Source: an uncultured Lachnospiraceae bacterium
GTDB taxonomy: Bacteria > Bacillota > Clostridia > Lachnospirales > Lachnospiraceae
Length of the DNA stretch: 64,000 nucleotides
Direction: 5' to 3'
Assembly (NCBI GenBank): GCA_951801955.1
Contig: CATOOV010000002.1
Location: forward strand, 62,001 to 126,000
Every line of letters starts with the position of its first letter. Positions within the stretch are counted from its first letter, which is position 1. A program made the translations under genes and the position numbers. Positions 25,240-33,675 of this stretch are shown here, piece after piece. The notes beneath the pieces are model-generated. The model made no database searches. It was not told where the DNA came from and saw only the letters and a program-made list of their open reading frames with translations.

Positions 25240-26364
25240 TTATTCAAATACTTTGAACTCATAACCCTGGGCTCTTGCCTGGTCAATAAAATCTCCTAAT
25301 ATCTGGGTATTTGTCTCCGATTCAGCGTGTAGTAAATAGATCGCGCCTGGATGCAGCTTGTCCATAATCTTTTGAAGGCTCTCTGCAGGATCAGGCTGAT
25401 TATTCACATCGTAATCTAGATATGCAAAACTCCAAAATACACTTTTGTAATTCAGGTTGTTTAAAAGGGCAACAGATTGTTCGTTGAATTTTCCGGCAGG
25501 ATAGCGGAACAGGTGCATATCGTAGCCAAACTGTTCTTTGATATAATCATGGTTCCCCATTACTTCGTTGGTCTGCTGTTCTATGGTCTGGGAAGGAAGA
25601 CCTGCCGCTGGATGGGTTACGCTGTGATTGCCAACTTCGTGCCCTTCATCAATCATACGCTGCACCAGGTCAGGATCTTGTTTGGCATAGGAGTGTGTAA
25701 CAAAAAAGACTACGTGGACATTTTTTTCTTTTAAGGTATCTAAAATCCTAGGGGTGCAGCCATACTCATAACCTTCATCAAGTGTTAAATAGATTACTTT
25801 TTTCTCTGGTTCATCTGAGATAAAATAAGCATTATATTTTCCGTACTTTTCTTGATACTGCAAACAGCCGGCAGGGCGGTTCCACTGATCTAAGTCTCCG
25901 CCTTGTCCCCAGTCCAGGCATGTGGTATCTAATCCATTTAAGTCAATCTGCTCATTCTGCAGGACAAATCCGTTCTCCGCAGGTCGTTCATCAAACCCTT
26001 CTGGATTGTCAAGATCTGCAAGGGAAAAAGAGTCTTTTTTCTCTTCTGTCTCTGGCAAATCGGTTTCTTCTGTGCTGTCTGGAGTGAGTTCCTTGTCATC
26101 TTTGTTATCTTCTTTGGAATCTTTTGATTCTTCTTGTTCGTCTTTCGAATCAGTTCCGTCTTCAGGCAGGTCTTTTGTCTGAAGCTCCTTGTCTGAAGCG
26201 ATATCCTGCTGGTATTCTTTGTTTTCTTTTTCCTTTGACGACTTGTTTACCGTACTGGTAATTCCAATACCAACAAGGATAATGGCGACTACTGGGATCA
26301 CATAGACCATTACACGTGCCGTATTGTTTTTCTTTCTTCTTCTTTTCCTTCGTCTCTTATCCAT
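25240..26364 (-). CDS. Membrane-anchored polysaccharide deacetylase, PdaA-like
   Basis: ATG 26364 follows AGGAAAGGCAGAAAAAT. The basic start (MDKRRRKRRRKKN) precedes one membrane helix (VMVYVIPVVAIILVGIGI). About 90 highly acidic residues (KDSKEDNKDDKELTPD) lead to a NodB-type deacetylase domain: YLTLDEGYEYG (in place of TFDDG, as in PdaA), NHSVTHPAA with the metal-binding His pair, FRYPAGKFN, and LLHAESETN. PdaA removes acetyl from MurNAc on the way to the muramic lactam of the spore cortex. Family and topology are firm; the exact PdaA role is inferred. Confidence 0.85.
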   Translation of the reverse strand: MDKRRRKRRRKKNNTARVMVYVIPVVAIILVGIGITSTVNKSSKEKENKEYQQDIASDKELQTKDLPEDGTDSKDEQEESKDSKEDNKDDKELTPDSTEETDLPETEEKKDSFSLADLDNPEGFDERPAENGFVLQNEQIDLNGLDTTCLDWGQGGDLDQWNRPAGCLQYQEKYGKYNAYFISDEPEKKVIYLTLDEGYEYGCTPRILDTLKEKNVHVVFFVTHSYAKQDPDLVQRMIDEGHEVGNHSVTHPAAGLPSQTIEQQTNEVMGNHDYIKEQFGYDMHLFRYPAGKFNEQSVALLNNLNYKSVFWSFAYLDYDVNNQPDPAESLQKIMDKLHPGAIYLLHAESETNTQILGDFIDQARAQGYEFKVFE

Positions 26365-26517
26365 ATTTTTCTGCCTTTCCTTTCGATTTTTAACGGTTTG
26401 AAAAAGCCGTTAATTCCAAATATCATTATACACGATAATTGATCTTTTTGTAATAAAAATATGAAAAGAATCAATTGAAATTTTCTTAAGGTTTTTTGTG
26501 TATTTTTACAAAAATAA

Positions 26518-26546
26518 TTGACAATATTCCAAAAACATGTTATATA
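26518..26546 (+). promoter_or_regulatory. Sigma-A promoter of the PTS locus
   Basis: TTGACA at 26518-26523, a 17-base spacer, then TATATA at 26541-26546. It lies about 30 bases before the attenuator-like hairpin and points toward the PTS remnant and ptsI. Confidence 0.75.
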
Positions 26547-26577
26547 TTTAATACATAGTATGTAACTTTTCGGGAGG

Positions 26578-26637
26578 CATTAACTATACAAAAAACCTAA
26601 TTATGGGTGTATTTTGTGTATGTTAATGTCTTTTTTT
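26578..26637 (+). terminator. Leader terminator, possible antitermination site, of the PTS locus
   Basis: CATTAACTATACAAAA pairs imperfectly with TTTTGTGTATGTTAATG around an AT-rich loop, followed by TTTTTTT. The position right after the promoter and ahead of a PTS gene is where LicT/GlcT-type antiterminators act. The AAAACC-TAATTATGGGT inner part could belong to an antiterminator stem. Attenuation is inferred; the terminator itself is well formed. Confidence 0.65.
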
Positions 26638-26711
26638 GTATGGAATGGGTCCACCAGCAAATCAGGACAAACTATGAAAACATCCAAAGGCTATACTGTA
26701 TGGAGGGAGGA

Positions 26712-26780
26712 GTGAAGGAATTCACAAATTCTTTTATTAACTACCTGTGTGTGCTGAAAAACGCATAGAATGGAGGAACT
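26712..26780 (+). promoter_or_regulatory. Two-hairpin leader repeat with ribosome site, copy 1
   Basis: It begins GTGAAGGAATTCAC (hairpin 1), then CTACCTGTGTGTGCTGAAAAAC (hairpin 2 with GCATAG), then AATGGAGG just before ATG 26781. Copies 2 (43939-44026) and 3 (57886-57955) have the same order and also end directly at a start codon. Confidence 0.75.
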
Positions 26781-27079
26781 ATGAAAGAAAAAATATTTAG
26801 TATTTTACAACGAGTGGGAAGAAGTTTTTGCATATTGGGATTGATACTGTAAAATTAGACGGAAAAGGATTTGAAGTTTTTGTCGAAAACGGGCAACGGG
26901 TAAAGAAAGGTGAGCCAATGATGAAGCTGGATTTGGATTATATCCAAAAGAACGCTCCCTCTATCGTATCTCCAATTCTTTGTACAGAATTGGAGGATAA
27001 CCAGAAGATACGGTTGCTGGCAGAAGGGAAAATTAAAGCAGGGCAGCCATTGTTTGCAGTAGAGACTTTTGATGATTAG
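26781..27079 (+). pseudogene. PTS sugar transporter remnant: EIIC start fused to EIIA end
   Basis: ATG 26781 follows AATGGAGGAACT and reads MKEKIFSILQRVGRSF, the usual opening of glucose/GlcNAc-type EIIC proteins, then goes out of frame and stops. In another frame from about 26825 the sequence becomes FLHIGIDTVKLDGKGFEVF... to 27079, the C-terminal half of a glucose-type EIIA. Nearly all of EIIC, EIIB and the first half of EIIA is absent. The simplest reading is one large internal deletion in an EIICBA gene, with an out-of-frame junction near 26825. The fragment at 26828-27079 has no start or ribosome site of its own. Confidence 0.8.
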
Positions 27080-27231
27080 TACACAAAAGCAATTACAGGC
27101 GAAAAGTTAAAAGTAAATATGAATGACTATATGTCTGTAAAATTTCCAAAATCCTTTCACATTGCAAAGGCTGTATGTGGGCAGGTTGCAAAAAATATGA
27201 ATGTGAAACATAAAAATGAGGAGGTACTGAA

Positions 27232-28863
27232 ATGCTGAAATTATCTGGAAAGGCGGTATACAAGGGGATTGTGCTTGGTCCTGCTGTTGTGCTTAAAAAA
27301 AAAGACCAGCAGGTAAAAAGAACTAAAATTGAAGATGTAAATAAAGAGATTTCCAGGCTTGAAATGGCAGAAAAAAAGTCTGCAGAACAATTGCAGAAAT
27401 TGTATGAGAAAGCAGAAAAAGAGGTGGGGGAGGCAAGTGCGGCAATCTTTGAAGTGCACCAGATGATGCTGGAAGATGATGATTACCAGGAGGCAATCCG
27501 AAATATGATTTGTACCGAGATGGTAAATGCAGAGTATGCCGTTGCTGTTACTGGAGATAACTTTTGTGAAATGTTTGCCAGTATGGAAGATGATTATATG
27601 AAAGCAAGGGCGGCAGATGTCAAGGATATTTCCAATCGTCTGATCAAAAATCTGACAGGGGAGGAAGATGTGGATTTTGCATCTATGGAACCTTCGGTTA
27701 TCGTGGCAGATGACTTGACACCAAGTGAGACAGTCCAGATGGATAAGGAAAAAATATTGGCATTTGTGACCATTCATGGATCTGCAAATTCCCATACATC
27801 CATTCTTGCAAGAATGATGAATATTCCTGCGTTGATCGGCGTTTCTGTAGATTTGAAACAAATTCATTCTGGTGTGCAGGTTGTGGTAGACGGGTTTCAT
27901 GGAGAAGTAATCTTTGAACCTTCCCAAGAAGTATGTGCAGATGCAGAGCAAAGAATGAAAGAGGAGCAGGAAAAACTTACTTTGCTCCAAACATTGAAAG
28001 GAAAAGAAAATGTCACACTGGATGGGAAAACAATCAAAATTTGTGCAAATATCGGCAGTGTGGGTGATGTTGGGTATGCATTGGAGAATGATGCCGGAGG
28101 CATTGGATTATTCCGAAGTGAGTTCTTATATTTAGGAAAAACAGATTATCCCACAGAGGAAGAACAATTTCAGGCATATAAACAGGTGGTACAGACAATG
28201 GCTGGAAAAAAAGTTATCATTCGTACTTTAGATATTGGTGCCGATAAACAGGTGGATTATTTTCATCTGGGAAAAGAAGATAACCCTGCCATGGGATACC
28301 GCGCCATCCGTATTTGCCTCAAAGAGCAGGATATTTTTAAGACACAGCTTCGCGCTTTATTCCGAACCGCTATGTTTGGCAGCTTGTCCATTATGTATCC
28401 AATGATTACATCTGTAGAAGAAGTAAAGAAAATATACCATATTGTAGAAAGTGTAAAGGCAGAGTTGGATGCAGACGGGATTCCATACAAGGTTCCTGAG
28501 CAGGGAATTATGATTGAGACGCCAGCCGCTGTCATGGTAAGTGATGATTTGGCTGAAATGGTAGATTTTTTCAGCATCGGAACCAATGACCTGACACAGT
28601 ACACATTGGCTGTCGACCGGCAGAATGAAAAGCTGGATGGGTTTTATAATCCACATCATAAAGCAATTTTAAGAATGATTCAAATGGTGGTGGACAATGC
28701 CCATAAGGCTGGAAAATGGGCGGGAATCTGCGGCGAATTGGGCGCGGATCTTGACCTTACAGAAACATTTATCCGTATGGGATTGGATGAACTTTCGGTA
28801 GCTCCTTCTATGGTGTTAAAAATCAGAAAAAAGGTACGAGATCTAGATATTTCAAAGGAATAG
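27232..28863 (+). CDS. ptsI: PTS enzyme I (phosphoenolpyruvate-protein phosphotransferase)
   Basis: ATG 27232 follows AATGAGGAGGTACTGAA. The 543-residue product matches full-length EI. It has the N-terminal HPr-binding helical part, the phospho-His region HGSANSHTSILARMMNIPALIG near 185, and the PEP-binding barrel with IRTLDIGADK, GIGLFRSEFLY and GTNDLTQYTLAVDR. The catalytic Cys is in GICGELGAD. EI takes phosphate from PEP and gives it to HPr. The neighbouring transporter is destroyed, so this EI probably serves PTS permeases and an HPr encoded elsewhere. Confidence 0.96.
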   Translation: MLKLSGKAVYKGIVLGPAVVLKKKDQQVKRTKIEDVNKEISRLEMAEKKSAEQLQKLYEKAEKEVGEASAAIFEVHQMMLEDDDYQEAIRNMICTEMVNAEYAVAVTGDNFCEMFASMEDDYMKARAADVKDISNRLIKNLTGEEDVDFASMEPSVIVADDLTPSETVQMDKEKILAFVTIHGSANSHTSILARMMNIPALIGVSVDLKQIHSGVQVVVDGFHGEVIFEPSQEVCADAEQRMKEEQEKLTLLQTLKGKENVTLDGKTIKICANIGSVGDVGYALENDAGGIGLFRSEFLYLGKTDYPTEEEQFQAYKQVVQTMAGKKVIIRTLDIGADKQVDYFHLGKEDNPAMGYRAIRICLKEQDIFKTQLRALFRTAMFGSLSIMYPMITSVEEVKKIYHIVESVKAELDADGIPYKVPEQGIMIETPAAVMVSDDLAEMVDFFSIGTNDLTQYTLAVDRQNEKLDGFYNPHHKAILRMIQMVVDNAHKAGKWAGICGELGADLDLTETFIRMGLDELSVAPSMVLKIRKKVRDLDISKE

Positions 28864-28912
28864 TAAGAAAAATTTTTTTAGGCAGCAGGATGTGTTACAT
28901 AGATTCAGGGGT

Positions 28913-29000
28913 TGTCGCAAAATCAGAAGTCTCTATAATATATAGTAAATATATTGTCTGTATTTTACTATATATTGTGGAACCTATTCGTTTTGCAACA
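28913..29000. repeat. Palindromic MITE-like element, copy C
   Basis: The left arm begins TGTCGCAAAATCAGAAGTCT; the reverse complement of the right arm begins TGTTGCAAAACGAATAGGTT. Both reach a shared ATATATAGTAAA core. Length 88 bases. It fills the gap between convergent ptsI and the KdpE-like gene, so it may also act as a two-way terminator. Confidence 0.85.
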
Positions 29001-29027
29001 TCCCCATTTGTTTTTTATAGGAAAATT

Positions 29028-29738
29028 TTACTCGTTGTCTTCATCATCTGCCATCCGATAGCCCACACCTACCTCTGTGAATATATAGACAGGCTCTGCG
29101 GGATTTATTTCTAATTTTCTCCGAATGTTTGCCATATTTACCCGCAGAATTTTATTGTCTGATTCTGCGTAGGGTCCCCAGACATTGTTCATGACGGCAG
29201 AATAAGTCATCACTTTTCCAGAGTTCTGTGCAAGAAAGGCAACGATTTTGTATTCGATAGGGGTTAGATGGACGGGTTCTCCTTGTATGGTGATAATGCG
29301 TTTAAAGAAATCAATTTTCAGATCTTTTGCGTGGTACGGATGTAACGGCAGCCCATGGTCATTATGAAGGCGGCTGCTGTTGCGCAGCGAAGCGCGTATT
29401 CTTGCCATCAGCTCCGAGGTGCCGAAGGGTTTTGTCAGGTAATCATCTGCCCCTGCGTCCAGGGCACGCACTTTGTCATCCTCCTGGGTGCGGGCAGAAA
29501 CCACAATGATCGGGCGTCCAGACCAACTGCGGATTTGCTTTATAATCTCCATGCCATCCATATCCGGCAGACCAAGATCTAACAGAAAAATGTCTGGGCA
29601 GAGGGAGGAAGCAAGGGATAAAGCTTCTTTTCCTGTATATGCACAGCATACACGGTACCCCTGGTATGTTAAAGATTTTGAAATAAAGTCGCTGATATTT
29701 TTCTCGTCTTCTATCACTAATATGGTAAATTTATTCAT
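29028..29738 (-). CDS. OmpR/PhoB-family response regulator, KdpE-like
   Basis: ATG 29738 follows GAAGGAGAATAACC. The receiver domain (1-120) has VIEDE, phospho-acceptor Asp in FLLDLGLPDMDG, SAR and KPFG. A winged-helix DNA-binding domain (about 135-230) ends LRVNMANIRRKLE...EVGVGYRM. Sequence and partner resemble KdpE of the potassium-uptake system, but no kdpFABC genes are in the window, so the regulon is open. The start overlaps the kinase gene by eight bases, giving coupled expression. Confidence 0.9.
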   Translation of the reverse strand: MNKFTILVIEDEKNISDFISKSLTYQGYRVCCAYTGKEALSLASSLCPDIFLLDLGLPDMDGMEIIKQIRSWSGRPIIVVSARTQEDDKVRALDAGADDYLTKPFGTSELMARIRASLRNSSRLHNDHGLPLHPYHAKDLKIDFFKRIITIQGEPVHLTPIEYKIVAFLAQNSGKVMTYSAVMNNVWGPYAESDNKILRVNMANIRRKLEINPAEPVYIFTEVGVGYRMADDEDNE

Positions 29739-30810
29739 GGTTATTCTCCTTCGGCAATGTAAATGTAAATTCTGCTCCTGCAGAGTGGTTTTTTGCAGTA
29801 ATTGTGCCGTGATGTGCAGTAATTATGCTTTGGCAGATCGAAAGCCCAATGCCAAATCCTTTATGGACATCGGAGGAAGCTGCCAGAGAGTAAGTTCCAT
29901 CAAAGATATGGTCTAAGTAATTTTCATTCAGTCCTATGCCATAATCAATAATCCGAAACTGAACATGTTCATTCTGATCTTCTACAATAAGTTCCACAGC
30001 ATGTTTTGTATTGGCATGGATCAGGGCATTTTCCATAAGGTTAATTAACACTTGTTCTATTAACATTGCATCCATAGGGATCATTAGAATTTCTGTTGGA
30101 AGTGTTACATGGATTTCAGAATCCGGCAATCTTTTTTTCAGCCTTGTTACAGATTCAGCCACAACTTCATCCACGATTTCTGGTGTGGTTTTGAGTTTGG
30201 AACCTTCAGTCTGGATATGGGTTACGGAGAGAAGGTTTTCCACCATATTTAAAAGCCAGCTTGCATCATCGTGAATATGGCGAATTAGTTCCTGGTGTTC
30301 CGTATTATCATAATTATTCCAGTGTTCGTCCATTGCTGCACTTGCACCTAGGATACTAGTTAATGGTGTGCGCAGGTCGTGGGAAATTGCACGAAGAAGA
30401 TTTGCACGCATTTTTTCTTTTTCCGCCTCAAGCAGTTGTTTTTCATGGGCGGCAAGAGCTTTGGTCTGTCGTTTCATATGGGAGGTAGTAGTACTGGTGA
30501 TGAGGGAAAGGGTTAGCATACACAAAAAACTAAATGGATAATCTGGCAGTGAAAAGTCTATATTAAAATAGGGATATGTAAAAAAGCAATTAATTAAAAT
30601 AATGCCAAAGACAGATGCAAAGATGCCAAAAAAATATCCATTGGTGTATCTTGCAATCGTGATAATGCCAACAATATAAAATAATGCAATATTGATGGGA
30701 TTGTCAGAAACGCGGAAAAAAAGAAGGAATGTGAGTATGGTGGTTAAAAGCAGTAGGCCTGCCGTGGCAGTTAAATCGTGTAATAATTGTTGTATGGTAT
30801 CTTTTTTCAT
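29731..30810 (-). CDS. Sensor histidine kinase resembling the KdpD membrane and kinase part
   Basis: The 359 residues have four membrane helices typical of the KdpD DUF4118 unit (near GLLLLTTILTFLLFF, IALFYIVGIITIARY, FGIFASVFGIILIN, FSFLCMLTLSLITS). They are followed by a HisKA domain (RAISHDLRTPLTSILGA) and an ATPase domain (NLMENALIHA, DYGIGLNENY, GFGIGLSICQSI). The roughly 500-residue N-terminal KdpD sensor and universal-stress domains are absent. GAGGTTTACCA precedes ATG 30810. Such short KdpD forms are known, and whether this one senses potassium cannot be judged. Confidence 0.88.
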   Translation of the reverse strand: MKKDTIQQLLHDLTATAGLLLLTTILTFLLFFRVSDNPINIALFYIVGIITIARYTNGYFFGIFASVFGIILINCFFTYPYFNIDFSLPDYPFSFLCMLTLSLITSTTTSHMKRQTKALAAHEKQLLEAEKEKMRANLLRAISHDLRTPLTSILGASAAMDEHWNNYDNTEHQELIRHIHDDASWLLNMVENLLSVTHIQTEGSKLKTTPEIVDEVVAESVTRLKKRLPDSEIHVTLPTEILMIPMDAMLIEQVLINLMENALIHANTKHAVELIVEDQNEHVQFRIIDYGIGLNENYLDHIFDGTYSLAASSDVHKGFGIGLSICQSIITAHHGTITAKNHSAGAEFTFTLPKENNHE

Positions 30811-31088
30811 TGGTAAACCTCAGTATAAAAATTTTTAGCGAGATCCAAACAAAACTTCAAGAACGCCATTATATGTCTGATAAAGCCGCCTTATTTGGGA
30901 CCGCCCTTTCGTGGAAAACTGCAAACTATAAAAAGGGCTTAAAATTTCCACGATAAAATAAATGTACCATGAAGAAAGAGGTGATTCAAGGAAGAAAGAA
31001 AATTTTAACATTATTTTAGCAAAAAATACTATTTGAATTGGAGAAATATGGTATACTAAAGGAAGTTTCAGAATAGGAGGAAATTGAT

Positions 31089-31400
31089 ATGGCAACAGTA
31101 AAGATTACAGTAGAAAATTTTGAAGAAGAAGTGGTAAAGAGCGATGTGCCAGTGCTTGTGGATTTCTGGGCGCCCTGGTGTGGACCATGCCAAATGCAGG
31201 GTCCTGTCATTGACAAGGCGGCAGAGGAATTTTCCGGTAAAGTAAAGGTTGGAAAATTAAACGTAGATGAAGAAGGGGATTTGGCGCAGAAATATGGGGT
31301 AATGAGTATTCCTATGCTGATTTTGTTTCAAGATGGGCAGGCAGTAAAAAAAGAAGTTGGTTTTCACACCCTGGAAGGAATTAAGTCAATCATTGCTTGA
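31089..31400 (+). CDS. trxA: Thioredoxin
   Basis: A 103-residue protein of the classic size with the redox site WAPWCGPCQMQGPV near residue 30 and the cis-Pro segment MSIPMLILF. ATG 31089 follows ATAGGAGGAAATTGAT. An extended -10 (TGGTATACT near 31050) lies about 40 bases upstream. It is a single-gene unit with a terminator at 31429. Disulfide reduction in the cytosol is the expected role. Confidence 0.96.
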   Translation: MATVKITVENFEEEVVKSDVPVLVDFWAPWCGPCQMQGPVIDKAAEEFSGKVKVGKLNVDEEGDLAQKYGVMSIPMLILFQDGQAVKKEVGFHTLEGIKSIIA

Positions 31401-31428
31401 CGAATTATTTGGAAGATATTATAATAAA

Positions 31429-31464
31429 GGGCAGTTACCATGTGTAGCTGTTCTTTTTTCTTTT
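31429..31464 (+). terminator. Terminator after trxA
   Basis: GGGCAGTTAC pairs with GTAGCTGTTC (with G-U pairs) and is followed by TTTTTTCTTTT. Confidence 0.7.
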
Positions 31465-31557
31465 CCAACAGGATAAGAGTTCAAACATTGCTGTTTACAG
31501 TGTAAGCGGCAATGTCCGATTACCTATCAAAAATCAGAGGAAATTTCCACAAAACAA

Positions 31558-31586
31558 TTGACAATCCGATGAAAGTATATTACTAT
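31558..31586 (+). promoter_or_regulatory. Promoter of recA
   Basis: TTGACA at 31558-31563, a 17-base spacer, and TACTAT at 31581-31586. A LexA-type box lies 12 bases downstream. Confidence 0.65.
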
Positions 31587-31597
31587 ATAATAAAACA

Positions 31598-31611
31598 CGA
31601 ACATAGGTTCG
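31598..31611. promoter_or_regulatory. LexA (SOS) box of recA
   Basis: CGAACATAGGTTCG fits the Gram-positive LexA/DinR box CGAACnnnnGTTCG exactly in both half-sites. It sits between the -10 box and the recA start, where LexA would block transcription until DNA damage. Confidence 0.85.
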
Positions 31612-31630
31612 CAAATAAAGGAGAATGAGT

Positions 31631-32806
31631 ATGGCAAAAGAAGATAAATCAAAAATTTTAGAGATTCCAGCGACAAGAGAGGAAAAATTAAAGGCATTGG
31701 ACGCGGCAATTGCTAAGATTGAGAAAGATTATGGCAAAGGCTCTGTGATGAAACTTGGAGAATCAGCAAAGAATATGAATGTAGAGGCAATTCCTACTGG
31801 CTGTCTGAGTCTGGATTTGGCGTTGGGAGTTGGCGGGGTGCCAAAAGGAAGAATTATTGAAGTATTTGGACCGGAATCCAGCGGCAAGACCACGGTGGCA
31901 TTACATATGGTGTCAGAGGTACAGAAAAATGGGGGTATTGCTGGATTTATCGATGCAGAACATGCGCTGGATCCAGTGTATGCAAAAAACATTGGCGTGG
32001 ATATTGACAATCTCTATATTTCACAACCAGACAATGGGGAGCAGGCACTGGAAATCACAGAAACTATGGTGCGTTCTGGCGCTGTAGACATTGTAATCGT
32101 GGATTCTGTGGCAGCATTGGTACCCAAGGCAGAGATCGACGGGGATATGGGGGATTCACATGTGGGGCTGCAGGCACGTTTGATGTCCCAAGCACTGCGG
32201 AAATTAACGGCGCTTATCAGTAAAACGAATTGTATTGTAATCTTTATCAACCAACTCCGTGAGAAAGTTGGCGTAATGTTTGGAAATCCTGAGACTACTA
32301 CCGGAGGACGTGCCTTGAAGTTTTATTCTTCTGTGCGTCTGGATGTCAGGAGGATTGAGACCTTGAAGCAGGCAGGTGAATTTACTGGGAACCGTACCAG
32401 GGTGAAAGTAGTGAAAAATAAAGTGGCGCCGCCATTTAAGGAGGCAGAATTTGATATCATGTTTGGGCAGGGAATATCCAGAGAAGGTGATATTTTGGAT
32501 ATCGCTGTAGATCTTGGTATTATCAATAAATCTGGAGCGTGGTTTGCTTACAACAATGTTAAGATTGGACAAGGCAGGGAAAATGCGAAACAGTTTCTTA
32601 AGGAACATGAAGATGTCTGCCAGGAAGTAGAAGAAAAGGTTCGTACCCAGGTATTGGCAAAGGAAGATTTGGAAGAAACTCAAAAAGAGGCTGAAAATTT
32701 AGGAAAACAGGGTCAAAAAGAGGAAGAGAAACCCAAAAAACAGGAGACAAAAGAGACAGAGAAAACTGGGATATCAGACAAAAAAGAAATTGCCAGCGGA
32801 AATTGA
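31631..32806 (+). CDS. recA: Recombinase RecA with a long charged tail
   Basis: The track starts at ATG 31625, but AAAGGAG is too close to it. ATG 31631 has the right spacing and gives 391 residues. Walker A is [13 protein letters not shown] near 70, and the core motifs [17 protein letters not shown] and [17 protein letters not shown] are intact. RecA pairs DNA strands in repair and triggers LexA self-cleavage. The tail after about residue 330 is longer than usual and rich in Lys/Glu ([17 protein letters not shown]), which may be regulatory. SOS control is supported by the box upstream, and recX follows. Confidence 0.97.
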   Translation: MAKEDKSKILEIPATREEKLKALDAAIAKIEKDYGKGSVMKLGESAKNMNVEAIPTGCLSLDLALGVGGVPKGRIIEVFGPESSGKTTVALHMVSEVQKNGGIAGFIDAEHALDPVYAKNIGVDIDNLYISQPDNGEQALEITETMVRSGAVDIVIVDSVAALVPKAEIDGDMGDSHVGLQARLMSQALRKLTALISKTNCIVIFINQLREKVGVMFGNPETTTGGRALKFYSSVRLDVRRIETLKQAGEFTGNRTRVKVVKNKVAPPFKEAEFDIMFGQGISREGDILDIAVDLGIINKSGAWFAYNNVKIGQGRENAKQFLKEHEDVCQEVEEKVRTQVLAKEDLEETQKEAENLGKQGQKEEEKPKKQETKETEKTGISDKKEIASGN

Positions 32807-32926
32807 GAAAACTCATAGGTCAAAGCTGGTTTTAGACAATGGGCGGTCCGCGATTGGATTTATATGGTGGAGAGAACGCGGGTGCGTTCTTGAAATTGAG
32901 ATAAGTGTGTCAGAAAGGATATCGAA

Positions 32927-33532
32927 ATGCAGATTATGCAGATTACCGAATTAGACAAAAAAAGAGTAAAGATTATGTTGGAAGACAGGACGTTTTTTGT
33001 GTTGTATAAGGGTGAAAAAAGGCAGTATGACCTATCAGAAGGAGGAGATTTGTCAGAGGAGCAGTTTCAGGAAATCAGGCAGGAAATTCTCATAAAACGG
33101 GCACGAAGAAGAGCACTACACCTGTTGGAAAGGATGGATCGGACAGAAAGCCAGCTAAGAATCAAACTGACACAAGGATATTATCCAGAAGATGTAGTTG
33201 AAGACGCCATTGGGTATGTGAAGGGATATCACTATCTGGATGATTTGCGTTATGCCCAGAACTATGTGGGATGCCAAAAAGAGCGAAAGAGCAGGAGAAG
33301 GATTCAGACGGAACTTTTGGGAAAAGGGGTCGCGATGGAGTTGGTCCAGCAGGCGATTGAGGAAGAATTCCAACAAGAAAATGAACAGGAATTGATCTCC
33401 AAATGGGTAGAAAAAAAGGGTTATTCTACTGAGAAGGCGGATTTAAAAGAAAAACAGAGAATGTATCAGTTTTTGCTGCGGAAAGGTTTTCATTCAGATG
33501 ATATTTTGCATGTATTAGAACACTTGACATAA
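32927..33532 (+). CDS. recX: RecA regulator RecX
   Basis: ATG 32927 follows AGAAAGGATATCGAA, 120 bases after recA. The 201 residues show three-helix RecX repeats: LLERMDRTESQLRIKL, VEDAIGYVKGYHYLDDLRYAQNYV and RRRIQTELLGKGV. RecX limits RecA filament activity. The recA-recX order supports the call. A hairpin GAACGC-GGGT-GCGTTC lies in the gap at about 32876. The end of the gene carries the likely rny promoter. Confidence 0.9.
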   Translation: MQIMQITELDKKRVKIMLEDRTFFVLYKGEKRQYDLSEGGDLSEEQFQEIRQEILIKRARRRALHLLERMDRTESQLRIKLTQGYYPEDVVEDAIGYVKGYHYLDDLRYAQNYVGCQKERKSRRRIQTELLGKGVAMELVQQAIEEEFQQENEQELISKWVEKKGYSTEKADLKEKQRMYQFLLRKGFHSDDILHVLEHLT

Positions 33533-33552
33533 AGCAGAAAAAAGTATAAAAT
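33524..33552 (+). promoter_or_regulatory. Candidate promoter of rny, overlapping the recX stop
   Basis: TTGACA (33524-33529) is formed by the last codons of recX, followed by 17 bases and TAAAAT (33547-33552). Confidence 0.55.
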
Positions 33553-33675
33553 CAAGTATGTTGTTATTCATGTCCTTAGATTGCATGTTATAATTGCGGT
33601 TTATTGTATATGACATATTAGAAACAAAAATGTTTTGCTATATGTACAATGAAAACGAAATAAGGAGGTGCTCCT

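Noticed and set aside
27119-27238. 39-codon frame MNDYMSVKFPKSFHIAKAV just before ptsI, possibly an HPr remnant
   Set aside because: The SFHIAKA segment recalls the HPr active-site region (HARPA) only vaguely, and there is no ribosome site. HPr origin cannot be supported.
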